64,000 nucleotides of DNA from a bacterium UBP2_UBA5202. Its GTDB lineage: Bacteria > Edwardsbacteria > AC1 > EtOH8. Shown here one piece after another: positions 50,603-59,032 of the stretch. Position 1 is the first letter of the stretch, and each line of letters opens with the position of its first letter. The position numbers and the translations under genes were made by a program. Location of the stretch: positions 142,053-206,052 of the forward strand of contig DHVS01000029.1 in NCBI GenBank assembly GCA_002412795.1, given 5' to 3'. Under the pieces are notes generated by a model, which made no database searches, was not told the DNA's origin, and saw only the letters and a program-made list of their open reading frames with translations.

Positions 50603-52657
50603 TTAATCTTTGTTATCAATTAACTGCAAGACTTTAAATCCTAAAAGATTTGTTGCATACATGTAACCATTATTAACATTCACTGAATTAAATCGTAAAT
50701 ATGTTTTATAGTAGCCAATATCATTAATGCTATGGATATTTGATATGTCTAAAACTCGCATTCCGCTATCTGAATCCGCCACATAGGCTCTATTGCCAAC
50801 AACAGAGATTGCATCACCCTTGGAAGGGAGCTCATATTCATTCATAAGTTTAAGCGAACCACCTGAGGAGAAGGAGAATATTCGCATTTGATCAGGGAAA
50901 TAGTACTCAGCCCATCCATTCGTACTGACAGTAAACAACATACTGTCCTGAACGGCAATAGCATTGATCGTCTTGTGATATATATTGTAACCAATGCTGT
51001 CTTTTGTACCTTTTACAAGTTCTTTTGCTTTTTGAATATTATCGGCATGTACCATAACATCTTTAAAAGGTTTATCCTTATTATTTTTTTCATATACAAT
51101 GACTGAAGTGTCTAATTTTGACCATCCAGAAAGATATGTGAGTTTACCATTACCGTCCGTATTTATTATAGAAATCACATCTCCACTATCCCATACGCTA
51201 AAGCCCAAGTACAACTTGTTATCAAAATATTTAATTGATGTAATGTTATTGTTCCCTGCCATTTCAAATGTATCAACAGCCCGAATATTGTTAATATCAT
51301 TTATGTCAAAGGAAATTATTTTGGACCCGACAGAGTAGTAGCAAATGCCTTGGCCTATTGTCAAAGTCCCTTCACTAAAATCTGTACCTTTAATCTCACC
51401 GATATATTTTAACTTTTTCTTTTTATTGATTTCAGCTATCTTGATGTTTTTATACATTCCGCATACGAACACATAATTATTATACAAAAACATGGATCTA
51501 TTATTTTCACCACATTCTAAAGAAGATAATTCCTTTAGGTTTTGTTCTGTTTGGAACAATTTCAATCCCTTTTCATGCAATACTAATAGATTTTTTTGAT
51601 AATTATCTGTAGCTAATGTAAAACCAGGTAAAATATACTTGCCTATTAATTGCTGGCCATTAGGTTTCTGTATGTCATATATTTCAAAGTCTTTGCCTAT
51701 TAAGTACAGATAAGGTTTTACATACAGTCCGGCTGTTGGTATGTAATCTATATCCAATCCACGTCGGCTTTGTATCGAATCATTGAAAGTTATAAGATAT
51801 GTTTCTTCAAAAATGAAATCAATGCCTTGATTATTGTTAATAGAAATAAAACCAGAGCCTATTCCATGCATGCCGTAATTACCTTTAACTGTGTTTAAGG
51901 TGTCAGGCAACTGCCGAATATTAAGGTAATTTATCCCACCAGAACTATTATGGAAATAACCTACATCACCCTGGAATGTTAAATTATTAAATTCATAATC
52001 ATTAAAATTAGACTTATAATACTTCACTTCTTTCAATAAACCTGTTTTAACGCCTTCATATACGTGTATTCCACCTTCCACTCCCACAAAATTTACAACA
52101 TAATGAAAATATGTAGGTGTTTCAAGTAAAAATATTTTTTCATCCTTGATATATATTTTTTTGGCCTCTGCCGGAGTGTCGATATTTCTTATTCTCCGTG
52201 GTGCTTTTTGATCTTTTACATCAATAACACATATTCCTGAATCTTTATCGGCAATAAATGCAAATTCACCACAGACATCAACACTTTGTGCAATATTTTG
52301 TGTCCGAGTATAGCTTAGTATTGATGGTCTTTTGGGATTGGCAAAGTCAATTATTACCAGCCCATTCGCACCATCTGCCACGTAAGCCTTCTCGTCGACT
52401 GTTTTAATATCTAACACCCACCCAAAGGTAGTTAATTCGCTTACTTTTTGGGGTTTTCTTGGATCATCAACATTAATGAATAATATACCGCCACCAGAGC
52501 CTACCAAAACATAATTGTGACCATTTACTGTTGCGTATTCAAGCGCAAAACCTGGACCATATGGCCAAAATGAAACAGTTCGCATATTCAAAGAATCTTG
52601 AGCAAACAATAAACTTGGTACGAATATGTAAAGGAATAATAAGTATTTCTTGATCAT
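50603..52657 (-). CDS. Secreted LVIVD-repeat beta-propeller protein, AT-rich
   Basis: The 684-residue protein has a signal peptide (KKYLLFLYIFVPSLLFAQDS) and many LVIVD-type repeats, e.g. KAYVADGANGLVIIDFANPK RPSILS, FAFIADKDSGICVIDVKDQK and YVADSDSGMRVLDISN near the C-terminus. These suggest a seven-bladed-type propeller exported to the envelope or outside. Composition is far more AT-rich than the neighbouring uvrB, M28 and nadC genes, a sign of transfer. Even so, its ATG overlaps the uvrB stop (ATGA), so it is translated with uvrB. There is no anchor or sorting domain. Function is unknown. Confidence 0.82.
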   Translation of the reverse strand: MIKKYLLFLYIFVPSLLFAQDSLNMRTVSFWPYGPGFALEYATVNGHNYVLVGSGGGILFINVDDPRKPQKVSELTTFGWVLDIKTVDEKAYVADGANGLVIIDFANPKRPSILSYTRTQNIAQSVDVCGEFAFIADKDSGICVIDVKDQKAPRRIRNIDTPAEAKKIYIKDEKIFLLETPTYFHYVVNFVGVEGGIHVYEGVKTGLLKEVKYYKSNFNDYEFNNLTFQGDVGYFHNSSGGINYLNIRQLPDTLNTVKGNYGMHGIGSGFISINNNQGIDFIFEETYLITFNDSIQSRRGLDIDYIPTAGLYVKPYLYLIGKDFEIYDIQKPNGQQLIGKYILPGFTLATDNYQKNLLVLHEKGLKLFQTEQNLKELSSLECGENNRSMFLYNNYVFVCGMYKNIKIAEINKKKKLKYIGEIKGTDFSEGTLTIGQGICYYSVGSKIISFDINDINNIRAVDTFEMAGNNNITSIKYFDNKLYLGFSVWDSGDVISIINTDGNGKLTYLSGWSKLDTSVIVYEKNNKDKPFKDVMVHADNIQKAKELVKGTKDSIGYNIYHKTINAIAVQDSMLFTVSTNGWAEYYFPDQMRIFSFSSGGSLKLMNEYELPSKGDAISVVGNRAYVADSDSGMRVLDISNIHSINDIGYYKTYLRFNSVNVNNGYMYATNLLGFKVLQLIDNKD

Positions 52658-54741
52658 TGTTTTTTACGTCCTCGTTTAAAGTTTTTCACCCCGAAGTCCG
52701 GCTTGCCTGCCCCGAAGAAAGCGGGGGCCTTGATCCCTCCGGTCCGCTTGGGTTTTCCCGGGGCCTCGTCCCCCTTCAGTGTCTTGATCTGGTCACGGAT
52801 CACCGCCGCCCGTTCAAAGTCCATGGACGCGGCCGCCTCGAACATGGCCTTCTCCAACTGGGCCATGATCTCCTCGTTGGACAGCCCGGAGACCTTGTAG
52901 GCCGCCAGCTCGTCCCGGACCACCTCCTGCTTTGAGTCGGCCACCGAAGTGGCCAGCATCACCTCTTCTATGGACTTGATGATGGACAGCGGCGTGATGC
53001 CGTGCTTCTTATTGTAGGCCAGCTGGACGGTGCGGCGGCGGTTCATCTCTTCCAGCGCTTTTTTCATGGAGTCGGTGATCCGGTCGGCGTACATGATGAC
53101 CTTGCCCTGGACGTGGCGGGCCGCCCGGCCCGAGACCTGGATCAGCGCCCGGTGGGAACGAAGGAAGCCCTCCTTGTCGGCGTCCAGGATGGCTACTAAA
53201 GACACCTCCGGCAGGTCAAGGCCTTCGCGCAAAAGGTTGATGCCGACCAGGACATCGAACTCGCCCAGGCGCAGGCCTCTCAATATTTCCACCCGCTCGA
53301 TGGCATCGATCTCGGAATGCATGTAGCGCACCCTCACTCCGGCCTGGTCCAAATATTCCGAAAGGTCCTCCGACATCTTCTTGGTAAGGGTGGTGACCAG
53401 CACCCGCTCCTTCCGCTCCACCCGCTGGCGGATCTGCTCCAAAAGATCGTCTATCTGCCCGGTGATGGGTTTCACCTCCACCTCGGGATCCACCAATCCG
53501 GTGGGCCGGATGATCTGCTCGATCACCCTTCCCTGGGACCTATTAAGTTCGTAGTCGGCCGGGGTGGCGGAAGTATAGATGACCTGGTTGACCATGGACT
53601 CGAATTCCGGGAATCTTAGCGGCCGGTTGTCCATGGCCGAGGGCAGTCGGAACCCGAAATCCACCAGGGTCTCCTTGCGGGAGCGGTCCCCGGCGTACAT
53701 CCCGCCGATCTGGGGAATGGTGACGTGGGACTCGTCCACGATCAAAAGATAGTCCTTGGGGAAGAAATCCAGCAGGCAGAACGGGCGCTCGCCCTCCTGG
53801 CGGCCGGAGAGATAGCGGGAATAGTTCTCGATGCCGGAACAGTAGCCCAGCTCCTTGATCAGCTCCAGGTCGTACTTGGTGCGCTGCTGGATCCGCTGGG
53901 CCTCCAAAAGTTTTCCCTGGTTGGTAAGGTCGGCCACCCGCCACTTGAGCTCCTCTTCGATGCTCTGGAAGGCCGTCTCCAGCCGGGGCGGGGAGACCAC
54001 GAAATGTTTGGTGGGATAGATGGCCACCCGGTCCCGCGATTCCATCACCGTGCCGGTCAGGGGATCGAACTGGGAAAGTTTTACCACCTTGTCGTCGTCC
54101 AGCTCTATCCGGATGCCGATGTTCTCGTCGCCGGGATGGACCTCGATGAAGTTGCCTCTTACCCGGAACGTGGCCCGCTCAAAAGCCACGTCGTTGCGGG
54201 AGTACTGGATGCGGACCAGTTGCTTCATGATCTGCTCCCGGTCGGCCTTCTGGCCCAGCTCAAGAAGAAGCACGTACTCCTTCCACTCGTCGGGCGAGCC
54301 CAGGGAATAGATGCAGGAGACCGAGGCCACGATGATCACGTCCCTCCGTTCCAGCAGGGCCGCGGTGGACTTCAGCCTCAGCCGGTCGATGTCGTCGTTC
54401 TTGGAGGCGTCCTTCTCGATGTAGGTGTCGCTGGACGGGATATAGGCCTCGGGCTGGTAGTAGTCGTAGTAGGAGATGAAATATTCCACCGCATTGCGGG
54501 GAAAAAAGCCCTTGAACTCGCCGTAAAGCTGGGCGGCCAGGGTCTTGTTGTGGGAGATGATCAGGGTGGGCCGGTTGAGCTGGGCGATGACGTTGGCCAT
54601 GGCAAAGGTCTTGCCGCTGCCGGTAACGCCCAGCAGGACCTGGTCCTTGACCCCTGCGTTGATGCCTTCCAGCAGTTGCCGGATGGCCTGGGGCTGGTCC
54701 CCGGTGGGTTTGTAGGTGGATTCGAGTTTGAACTGGTTCAT
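52654..54741 (-). CDS. uvrB: Excinuclease ABC subunit B
   Basis: The 695-residue protein is full-length UvrB. MNQFKLESTYKPTGDQPQAI opens it, with Walker A GVTGSGKTFAMANVIAQL and the beta-hairpin region YFISYYDYYQPEAYIPSSDT YIEKD. VDESHVTIPQIGGMYAGDRS R, the helicase motif EGLDLPEVSLVAILDADKEG FLRS and QVSGRAARHVQGKVIMYADR IT follow. A C-terminal UVR motif sits in MAQLEKAMFEAAASMDFERA A. It verifies DNA damage with UvrA and recruits UvrC. uvrA and uvrC are not in the window. Confidence 0.97.
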   Translation of the reverse strand: MNQFKLESTYKPTGDQPQAIRQLLEGINAGVKDQVLLGVTGSGKTFAMANVIAQLNRPTLIISHNKTLAAQLYGEFKGFFPRNAVEYFISYYDYYQPEAYIPSSDTYIEKDASKNDDIDRLRLKSTAALLERRDVIIVASVSCIYSLGSPDEWKEYVLLLELGQKADREQIMKQLVRIQYSRNDVAFERATFRVRGNFIEVHPGDENIGIRIELDDDKVVKLSQFDPLTGTVMESRDRVAIYPTKHFVVSPPRLETAFQSIEEELKWRVADLTNQGKLLEAQRIQQRTKYDLELIKELGYCSGIENYSRYLSGRQEGERPFCLLDFFPKDYLLIVDESHVTIPQIGGMYAGDRSRKETLVDFGFRLPSAMDNRPLRFPEFESMVNQVIYTSATPADYELNRSQGRVIEQIIRPTGLVDPEVEVKPITGQIDDLLEQIRQRVERKERVLVTTLTKKMSEDLSEYLDQAGVRVRYMHSEIDAIERVEILRGLRLGEFDVLVGINLLREGLDLPEVSLVAILDADKEGFLRSHRALIQVSGRAARHVQGKVIMYADRITDSMKKALEEMNRRRTVQLAYNKKHGITPLSIIKSIEEVMLATSVADSKQEVVRDELAAYKVSGLSNEEIMAQLEKAMFEAAASMDFERAAVIRDQIKTLKGDEAPGKPKRTGGIKAPAFFGAGKPDFGVKNFKRGRKKQ

Positions 54742-54744
54742 GTT

Positions 54745-54975
54745 TTAAATAAAATACAATGAGAGCAGTGTTGCGGCAGAAACAATAATTGAAATCCTAT
54801 ACATAAGTAAACTGGACGATGAAATGTCGTCCTTAATTTTTTGTTTTTCTTCCTTGCTGCTGTCCCTCTTATTCATATACAAACTAAAATCAATGATTTT
54901 GCTGTCTATGGGTTTTGCATAAATGAATAATATACCCAGAATTATTGGCCCGAATATTTTAACAAATAAATGCAT
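54745..54975 (-). CDS. Small AT-rich membrane protein
   Basis: From 54975 the product is 76 residues, beginning MHLFVKIFGPIILGILFIYA with one membrane helix. A polar, Lys/Ser-rich centre (YMNKRDSSKEEKQKIKDD) and a second helix (YRISIIVSAATLLSLYFI) follow, so both ends may face the same side. An ATG nine bases further upstream abuts AAAGGAGA with no spacing, while this ATG has the right spacing, so I prefer it. It lies 3 bp before uvrB and is AT-rich like the LVIVD gene on the other side of uvrB. No family is recognised. Confidence 0.6.
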   Translation of the reverse strand: MHLFVKIFGPIILGILFIYAKPIDSKIIDFSLYMNKRDSSKEEKQKIKDDISSSSLLMYRISIIVSAATLLSLYFI

Positions 54976-55040
54976 GCGTTTCATTCTCCTTTCAATAATA
55001 ATACAACGTATTAACAGTGAAAGTCAATTGCAAAGTATGC

Positions 55041-55072
55041 AACAGAACCCCGCCTTGCGGCGGGGTTCTGTT
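55041..55072 (-). terminator. Probable terminator after glmS
   Basis: AACAGAACCCCGCC / GGCGGGGTTCTGTT form a perfect 14-bp stem with a TTGC loop, about 90 bp after the glmS stop. The T run is short (TTTTG on the + strand side), so efficiency is uncertain, but the stem is very stable and divides two gene groups. Confidence 0.7.
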
Positions 55073-55123
55073 TTGACCTAACCTGGTTGGGTCCGACCAC
55101 ATTCTATCATGCCGGGCATGCAT

Positions 55124-55151
55124 GTAGGGGCAATTCATGAATTGCCCCTAC
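55124..55151. repeat. Perfect 28-bp palindrome of the GGGCAATTCA family
   Basis: GTAGGGGCAATTCA is directly followed by its reverse complement TGAATTGCCCCTAC. It differs by one base per arm from the arms of the element at 12719-12782, as if the central 36 bp had been lost or not yet gained. It stands 10 bp after the glmS stop. Confidence 0.8.
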
Positions 55152-55161
55152 GGTAATTATA

Positions 55162-56994
55162 TTATTCCACCGTCACACTCTTAGCCAAATTCCTCGGCTG
55201 GTCCACATTGCACCCCCTGGCCACCGCCATATGATAAGCCAGCAGCTGCAGCGGCACCACGTTAACTATCGGCCCAAAGTAGCTGACCGTCCGGGGCACC
55301 CGGATCACAAACTCGGCCAGGCTGTCTATCTCGTGGTCGTCTTCGTTGGCGATGGCTATCACCCTGCCCTTGCGGGCCCGCACTTCCTGGATGTTGCTGA
55401 TCACCTTGCTGTACAGTGCGTCCTTGGGGGCCACAACGACCACCGGCATATTCTCGTCTATCAGGGCTATCGGCCCGTGCTTCATCTCGGCCGCGGGATA
55501 TCCCTCGGCGTGGACGTAGGAGATCTCCTTCAACTTCAGCGCGCCTTCCAAAGCGGTGGGGAAATTGCTGCCCCGGCCCAGGTAGAGGAAGTTGCGGACG
55601 TTCTTGAATTCTTCGGCCAGCTGTTTTATCTGCTGGTCCAATTCCAGCACTTTCTTGACCTTCTCCGGGATGGTGGCCAGTTCGCCTGCCAGCACCCTGC
55701 CCCGGGTCTGTCCCATGCCCTTGCGGCGGGCCAGCATGATGGAGATCAGCGCCAGGCCTGCGATCTGCGAGGTAAATGCTTTTGTCGAGGCCACCCCTAT
55801 CTCCGGCCCGGCGTGAATGTATATACCGGCCTCGGTCTCCCGGGGAATGGTGCTGCCCACCACGTTCACTATTCCCAGCGCAGCCGCCCCCTTCTGCTTG
55901 GCCTCGCGCAATGCGCCCAGGGTGTCGGCGGTCTCGCCGCTCTGGCTGATGACGAACAGCACGTCCTCCGGGCCGATCACCGGACTGCGATAGCGGAACT
56001 CCGAGGCATAGTCCACCTCCACCGGGATCCGGGCCATCTGCTCCAGCATGTACTTGCCGGCCAGGGCCGCGTGCCAGGAGGTGCCGCAGGCGGTGATGAT
56101 TATTCTTTTGGCGTTGACCAGCCGGTCCATCACCGGCAGCAGGCCGCCCAGGTGGGCGTCGCCCTCTTCCACCCGTAAACGCCCCCGCAGGCAGTTCAAA
56201 ATTGATTCCGGCTGCTCGTAGATCTCCTTGAGCATGAAATGGTCGTAGCCGCCCTTCTCGATCTGGGCCAGGGACAATGTGATCTGCTCCACCTGTTTCA
56301 CCACCTCCTGGTCCCGGATGGTCTTGATGGTGCAGGCCTCCTTGGTAATGCAGGCTATCTCGTCGTCGTTAAGGTAGACCACCTGCCGGGTATGCTCCAC
56401 CAGGGCCGAGGCGTCCGAGGCGATGTAATTCTGGCCCTCGCCCAGCCCGATCACGATGGGGCTGCCGCGGCGGGCGGCGATTATCTTGTCCGGCTCTTTC
56501 TGGGATATCACCAGGATCCCGAAGGTGCCCTCCACCTCCAGCAGGGCATAGCGCACCGCGGTGCAGAGGTCGCCGGTCTTCTTCAGCATCTCCTCTATCA
56601 GGTGCACCAGCACCTCGGTGTCGGTGGCGGTCTTGATGACGTGGCCGTCCTGGATCAGCTTTTTCTTGATGGTGGCGTAGTTCTCGATGATCCCGTTGTG
56701 GATCAGGGCGATGGTGCCGCTGCAGTCCACATGGGGGTGGGCGTTAAGGTCGCTGGGTTCGCCGTGGGTGGCCCACCGGGTGTGGCCGATGCCCAGCCCG
56801 GAATCAAGATCTTGGCCCTGCAGCAGCTGTTCCAGGTCGGAGACCTTGCCAGCCTTCTTTTTGACCACCAGCCTGCCGTCCTTGACCAGGGCCACCCCGG
56901 CCGAGTCGTAGCCCCGGTATTCCAGGCGTTTCAGGCCCTCCAGCAAGACCGGCAGGGCTTTGCCCCCGCCGATGTATCCCACTATTCCGCACAT
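55162..56994 (-). CDS. glmS: Glutamine--fructose-6-phosphate aminotransferase (isomerising)
   Basis: The 610-residue protein is full length. The N-terminal glutaminase begins MCGIVGYIGGGKALPVLLEG with catalytic Cys2, then RLEYRGYDSAGVAL and GIGHTRWATHGEPSDLNAHP H. Two SIS domains (about 290-420 and 460-600) follow, with VISQSGETADTLGALREAKQ and ending VDQPRNLAKSVTVE, the typical tail. It makes glucosamine-6-phosphate for peptidoglycan and LPS. The glmM-like mutase gene lies upstream, separated by 228 bp of dispersed repeats. No glmS ribozyme fold is evident in that leader, though I could not fold it formally. Confidence 0.97.
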   Translation of the reverse strand: MCGIVGYIGGGKALPVLLEGLKRLEYRGYDSAGVALVKDGRLVVKKKAGKVSDLEQLLQGQDLDSGLGIGHTRWATHGEPSDLNAHPHVDCSGTIALIHNGIIENYATIKKKLIQDGHVIKTATDTEVLVHLIEEMLKKTGDLCTAVRYALLEVEGTFGILVISQKEPDKIIAARRGSPIVIGLGEGQNYIASDASALVEHTRQVVYLNDDEIACITKEACTIKTIRDQEVVKQVEQITLSLAQIEKGGYDHFMLKEIYEQPESILNCLRGRLRVEEGDAHLGGLLPVMDRLVNAKRIIITACGTSWHAALAGKYMLEQMARIPVEVDYASEFRYRSPVIGPEDVLFVISQSGETADTLGALREAKQKGAAALGIVNVVGSTIPRETEAGIYIHAGPEIGVASTKAFTSQIAGLALISIMLARRKGMGQTRGRVLAGELATIPEKVKKVLELDQQIKQLAEEFKNVRNFLYLGRGSNFPTALEGALKLKEISYVHAEGYPAAEMKHGPIALIDENMPVVVVAPKDALYSKVISNIQEVRARKGRVIAIANEDDHEIDSLAEFVIRVPRTVSYFGPIVNVVPLQLLAYHMAVARGCNVDQPRNLAKSVTVE

Positions 56995-57032
56995 ACTATC
57001 AACTTCCTATTTGTTTCATTTGTCACCCAGCG

Positions 57033-57210
57033 TGTCATCCTGAGAAGTCCCACCTGCTCTATGAGTTGAAGGATCGTCTGTTTTATTCATTCTAAATGTC
57101 ACCCTGAGGCTTGCCCTGAGCCGTGTCGAAGGGATTGCATCCTGCCCGAAAAACCGAATGGCGACATTCATCCTTCGATCAGTAAGGCAAGGAGTAAGGC
57201 TCAGGATGAC
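57033..57210. repeat. Repeat-filled gap between glmM-like gene and glmS
   Basis: GTCATCCTGAG (57033) and GGCTCAGGATGAC ending at 57210 form outer arms. Inside are CCCTGAGCCGTGTCGAAGGG (57117 onward, a degenerate PFDKAQG-type core), GAAGGATCG and CATCCTTCGATC. These look like nested or overlapping copies of the same small palindrome family seen in hutI and near tRNA-Thr. Confidence 0.65.
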
Positions 57211-57222
57211 AGCAGATCAAGG

Positions 57223-58566
57223 TTACTTAAGTCTTTTTATCGTATCAACCAACCCTTGGGTGGTCTTCCGGTCTTTGCCCTCGGCTATCACCCGCACTAT
57301 CGGCTCGGTGCCCGAGGACCTGACATGCACCCAGGCATCCTGGAATATTACCTTCACCCCGTCGCTGGCGTCCATCTTCTGCCCGGCATATTTCTTTTTA
57401 ACCAAAGCCAGCAGCCTTGCAGGGTCCTTCACCACCAGCGTTTCCTTGATCATGCTGTAATGGGGAAGTTCTTCAGCTAATTGCGAGATGCTCCTGCCGC
57501 TCCCGGCCATTAGCTGAAGTATCAAAGCCATCCCGGCGGTGGCGTCGCGGCCGTAGTTCAGCGACGGGATTATGATGCCGCCGTTGCCCTCTCCGCCTAC
57601 CACGGCCCGGCTCTTTTTCATGGCGCCCACCACATTGGCCTCGCCGATGGCGGTGCGGATGACCTTGACGCCAAACCTGGCGGCGGCATCCTCCACCATC
57701 CGGCTGGTGGAAAGGTTGGTCACCACCGGGCCTTTTTTGTTCCGGAGCATGAACATCACGGCCAGGGCCAGGGAATACTCCTCGCCCAGGGCTCTCCCCC
57801 GGTTGGAGACTATGGACAGCCGGTCCACGTCGGCATCGGTGGCAAAGCCGATGTCGGCCTTGTGCTTTTTGACCGCGGCTTCCAGCGCTTTCAGGTTCTT
57901 GGCCTGGGGTTCTATGGGCCTGGGGAAGTCGCCGTTGGTCTCGGGATAAAGCGAGATCACCCGGCAGCCCAGTTCCTTCAACAGCAATTCGAATATAGGT
58001 CCGCCGGCCCCGCGGCAGGTATCGGTGACCACCTTGTATCTTCGTTTCCTGATCAGGGGCAGGTTCAGAAAAGGCAGATCGAGTATTCTTTGGACATGGT
58101 CACCGATGGCAGTCTGGTAACGGAACGAGAAACCCAGATCATCGAAGCCCACATATCTCTGCTGTTTGTTCTGGAAAAGCGAGATCACCTTCCGGCCCTG
58201 CTGTTGGTTCAGGAAGATCCCTTGGCCGGAGACAAATTTCAGGGCATTCCACTGGGGCGGGTTGTGGCTGGCGGTGATGGCGATGCCGCCCCTGGCCCCC
58301 AGTTCCCGGACCATCAGTTGGACGGTGGGGGTGGGAACTATCCCTATCTTGATCACGTCGCAGCCGACGGACTGCAAAGCAGCTTCCACCGCCGACTCCA
58401 GCATGGGCCCGGAATGGCGGGAGTCGCGGCCCACCACGATCCGTCCCTGTCCGCAGAAGGTGCCGAAGGCCGCGGCGAAACCGGAGACATTCTCCGGGGT
58501 CAGGCTCTGGCCCACTACTCCCCGGATCCCGGCCACGCTGATCATTAAGTTGCTTTTATTTTTCAT
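57223..58566 (-). CDS. glmM: Phosphohexomutase, probable phosphoglucosamine mutase
   Basis: The 447-residue protein is of the alpha-D-phosphohexomutase family. LMISVAGIRGVVGQSLTPEN is a variant of the usual GTDGIRG opening. The catalytic serine lies in GGIAITASHNPPQWNALK (Ser100), the metal loop is GFATDADVDRLSIVSNRG, the sugar loop region GGEGNGGIIIPSLNYGRDAT, and the phosphate-binding end VHVRSSGTEPIVRVIAEG. Its position before glmS suggests glucosamine-6-P to glucosamine-1-P activity. Phosphomannomutase or phosphoglucomutase activity cannot be excluded. The start may be either Met1 or Met8. Confidence 0.85.
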   Translation of the reverse strand: MKNKSNLMISVAGIRGVVGQSLTPENVSGFAAAFGTFCGQGRIVVGRDSRHSGPMLESAVEAALQSVGCDVIKIGIVPTPTVQLMVRELGARGGIAITASHNPPQWNALKFVSGQGIFLNQQQGRKVISLFQNKQQRYVGFDDLGFSFRYQTAIGDHVQRILDLPFLNLPLIRKRRYKVVTDTCRGAGGPIFELLLKELGCRVISLYPETNGDFPRPIEPQAKNLKALEAAVKKHKADIGFATDADVDRLSIVSNRGRALGEEYSLALAVMFMLRNKKGPVVTNLSTSRMVEDAAARFGVKVIRTAIGEANVVGAMKKSRAVVGGEGNGGIIIPSLNYGRDATAGMALILQLMAGSGRSISQLAEELPHYSMIKETLVVKDPARLLALVKKKYAGQKMDASDGVKVIFQDAWVHVRSSGTEPIVRVIAEGKDRKTTQGLVDTIKRLK

Positions 58567-58710
58567 ATTTTACAATTAAAATAACAAGGAGCTATTTTAT
58601 AAGGAATCCATGAAGGCAGGAAGCAATTTGTATCATAGCCTGTACTTTCACGTGCGAGGGTTAAGGCCCTCCTAGAGCCGCTGACCCCGCCAGGGCGGGG
58701 CAAGGTAAAA

Positions 58711-58730
58711 GCCAAGCATGGAGCCGCTGA
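58711..58730. repeat. Copy of the tRNA-Thr 3' junction
   Basis: The 20-bp sequence GCCAAGCATGGAGCCGCTGA is identical to 58805-58824, which spans the 3' end of tRNA-Thr and its flank. A shorter third copy (AGAGCCGCTGACC) is at 58674-58686. The 74 bp between the long copies contain GCTAAAGCGGAG and GCCTGCCCTGAG fragments of the dispersed repeats. Confidence 0.8.
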
Positions 58731-58812
58731 TCCTCCTACGCTAAAGCGGAGCCTGCCCTGAGAATAACCGCATACTTTGCAGGCAAAGGGGCGGACAAGC
58801 CCAAGCCAAGCA

Positions 58813-58888
58813 TGGAGCCGCTGACCGGAATCGAACCGGTGACCTACGCTTTACGAGAGCGTCGCTCTACCAACTGAGCTACAGCGGC
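58813..58888 (-). tRNA. tRNA-Thr, anticodon CGT
   Basis: The 76-nt reverse-strand sequence folds canonically. The acceptor is GCCGCTG/CAGCGGC with discriminator T, the D-arm GCTCAGTTGGTAGAGC, and the anticodon stem ACGCT/AGCGT around CTCGTAA (anticodon CGT, codon ACG). The T-arm is ACCGGTTCGATTCCGGT and CCA is encoded. It lies between lgt and the glmM-like gene. Confidence 0.95.
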
Positions 58889-58947
58889 TTGGATGTGCTA
58901 TCTTGTTGTGCCGGACCCCCTGCGTCCCGCCCTGAGCCTGTCGAAGG

Positions 58948-58965
58948 GAGCTACAGCGGCTTGGA
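58948..58965. repeat. Copy of the tRNA-Thr 5' junction
   Basis: GAGCTACAGCGGCTTGGA is identical to 58876-58893, which spans the 5' end of tRNA-Thr and its leader. The 54 bp between the two copies end in the palindromic core CCCTGAGCCTGTCGAAGGG, so the pair looks like a duplication made when a small element entered. Confidence 0.8.
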
Positions 58966-59032
58966 CTATCCCACTAAATACACTAAAACAAACTAAAATA
59001 CACTAAGAAATGCTAATAATATTTTGTGCCTT

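Larger units (their letters stand above)
58567..59032. other. 466-bp region with tRNA-Thr and fragmentary duplications
   Basis: Besides tRNA-Thr, this gap holds AAGGAATCCATGAAGGCAGG at 58601 (dispersed family) and a CCCCGCC/GGGCGGGG hairpin at about 58685-58700. It also has two extra copies of the tRNA 3'-end junction, one extra copy of the 5'-end junction, a PFDKAQG-type core at 58930-58948, and a CACTAAA-rich inverted pair near 58972-59040 reaching the lgt stop. No protein gene is supported. Confidence 0.7.

Noticed and set aside
56995..57222. glmS ribozyme or amino-sugar riboswitch upstream of glmS
   Set aside because: The leader is filled with dispersed palindromes; I saw no conserved ribozyme core, although formal folding was not possible.
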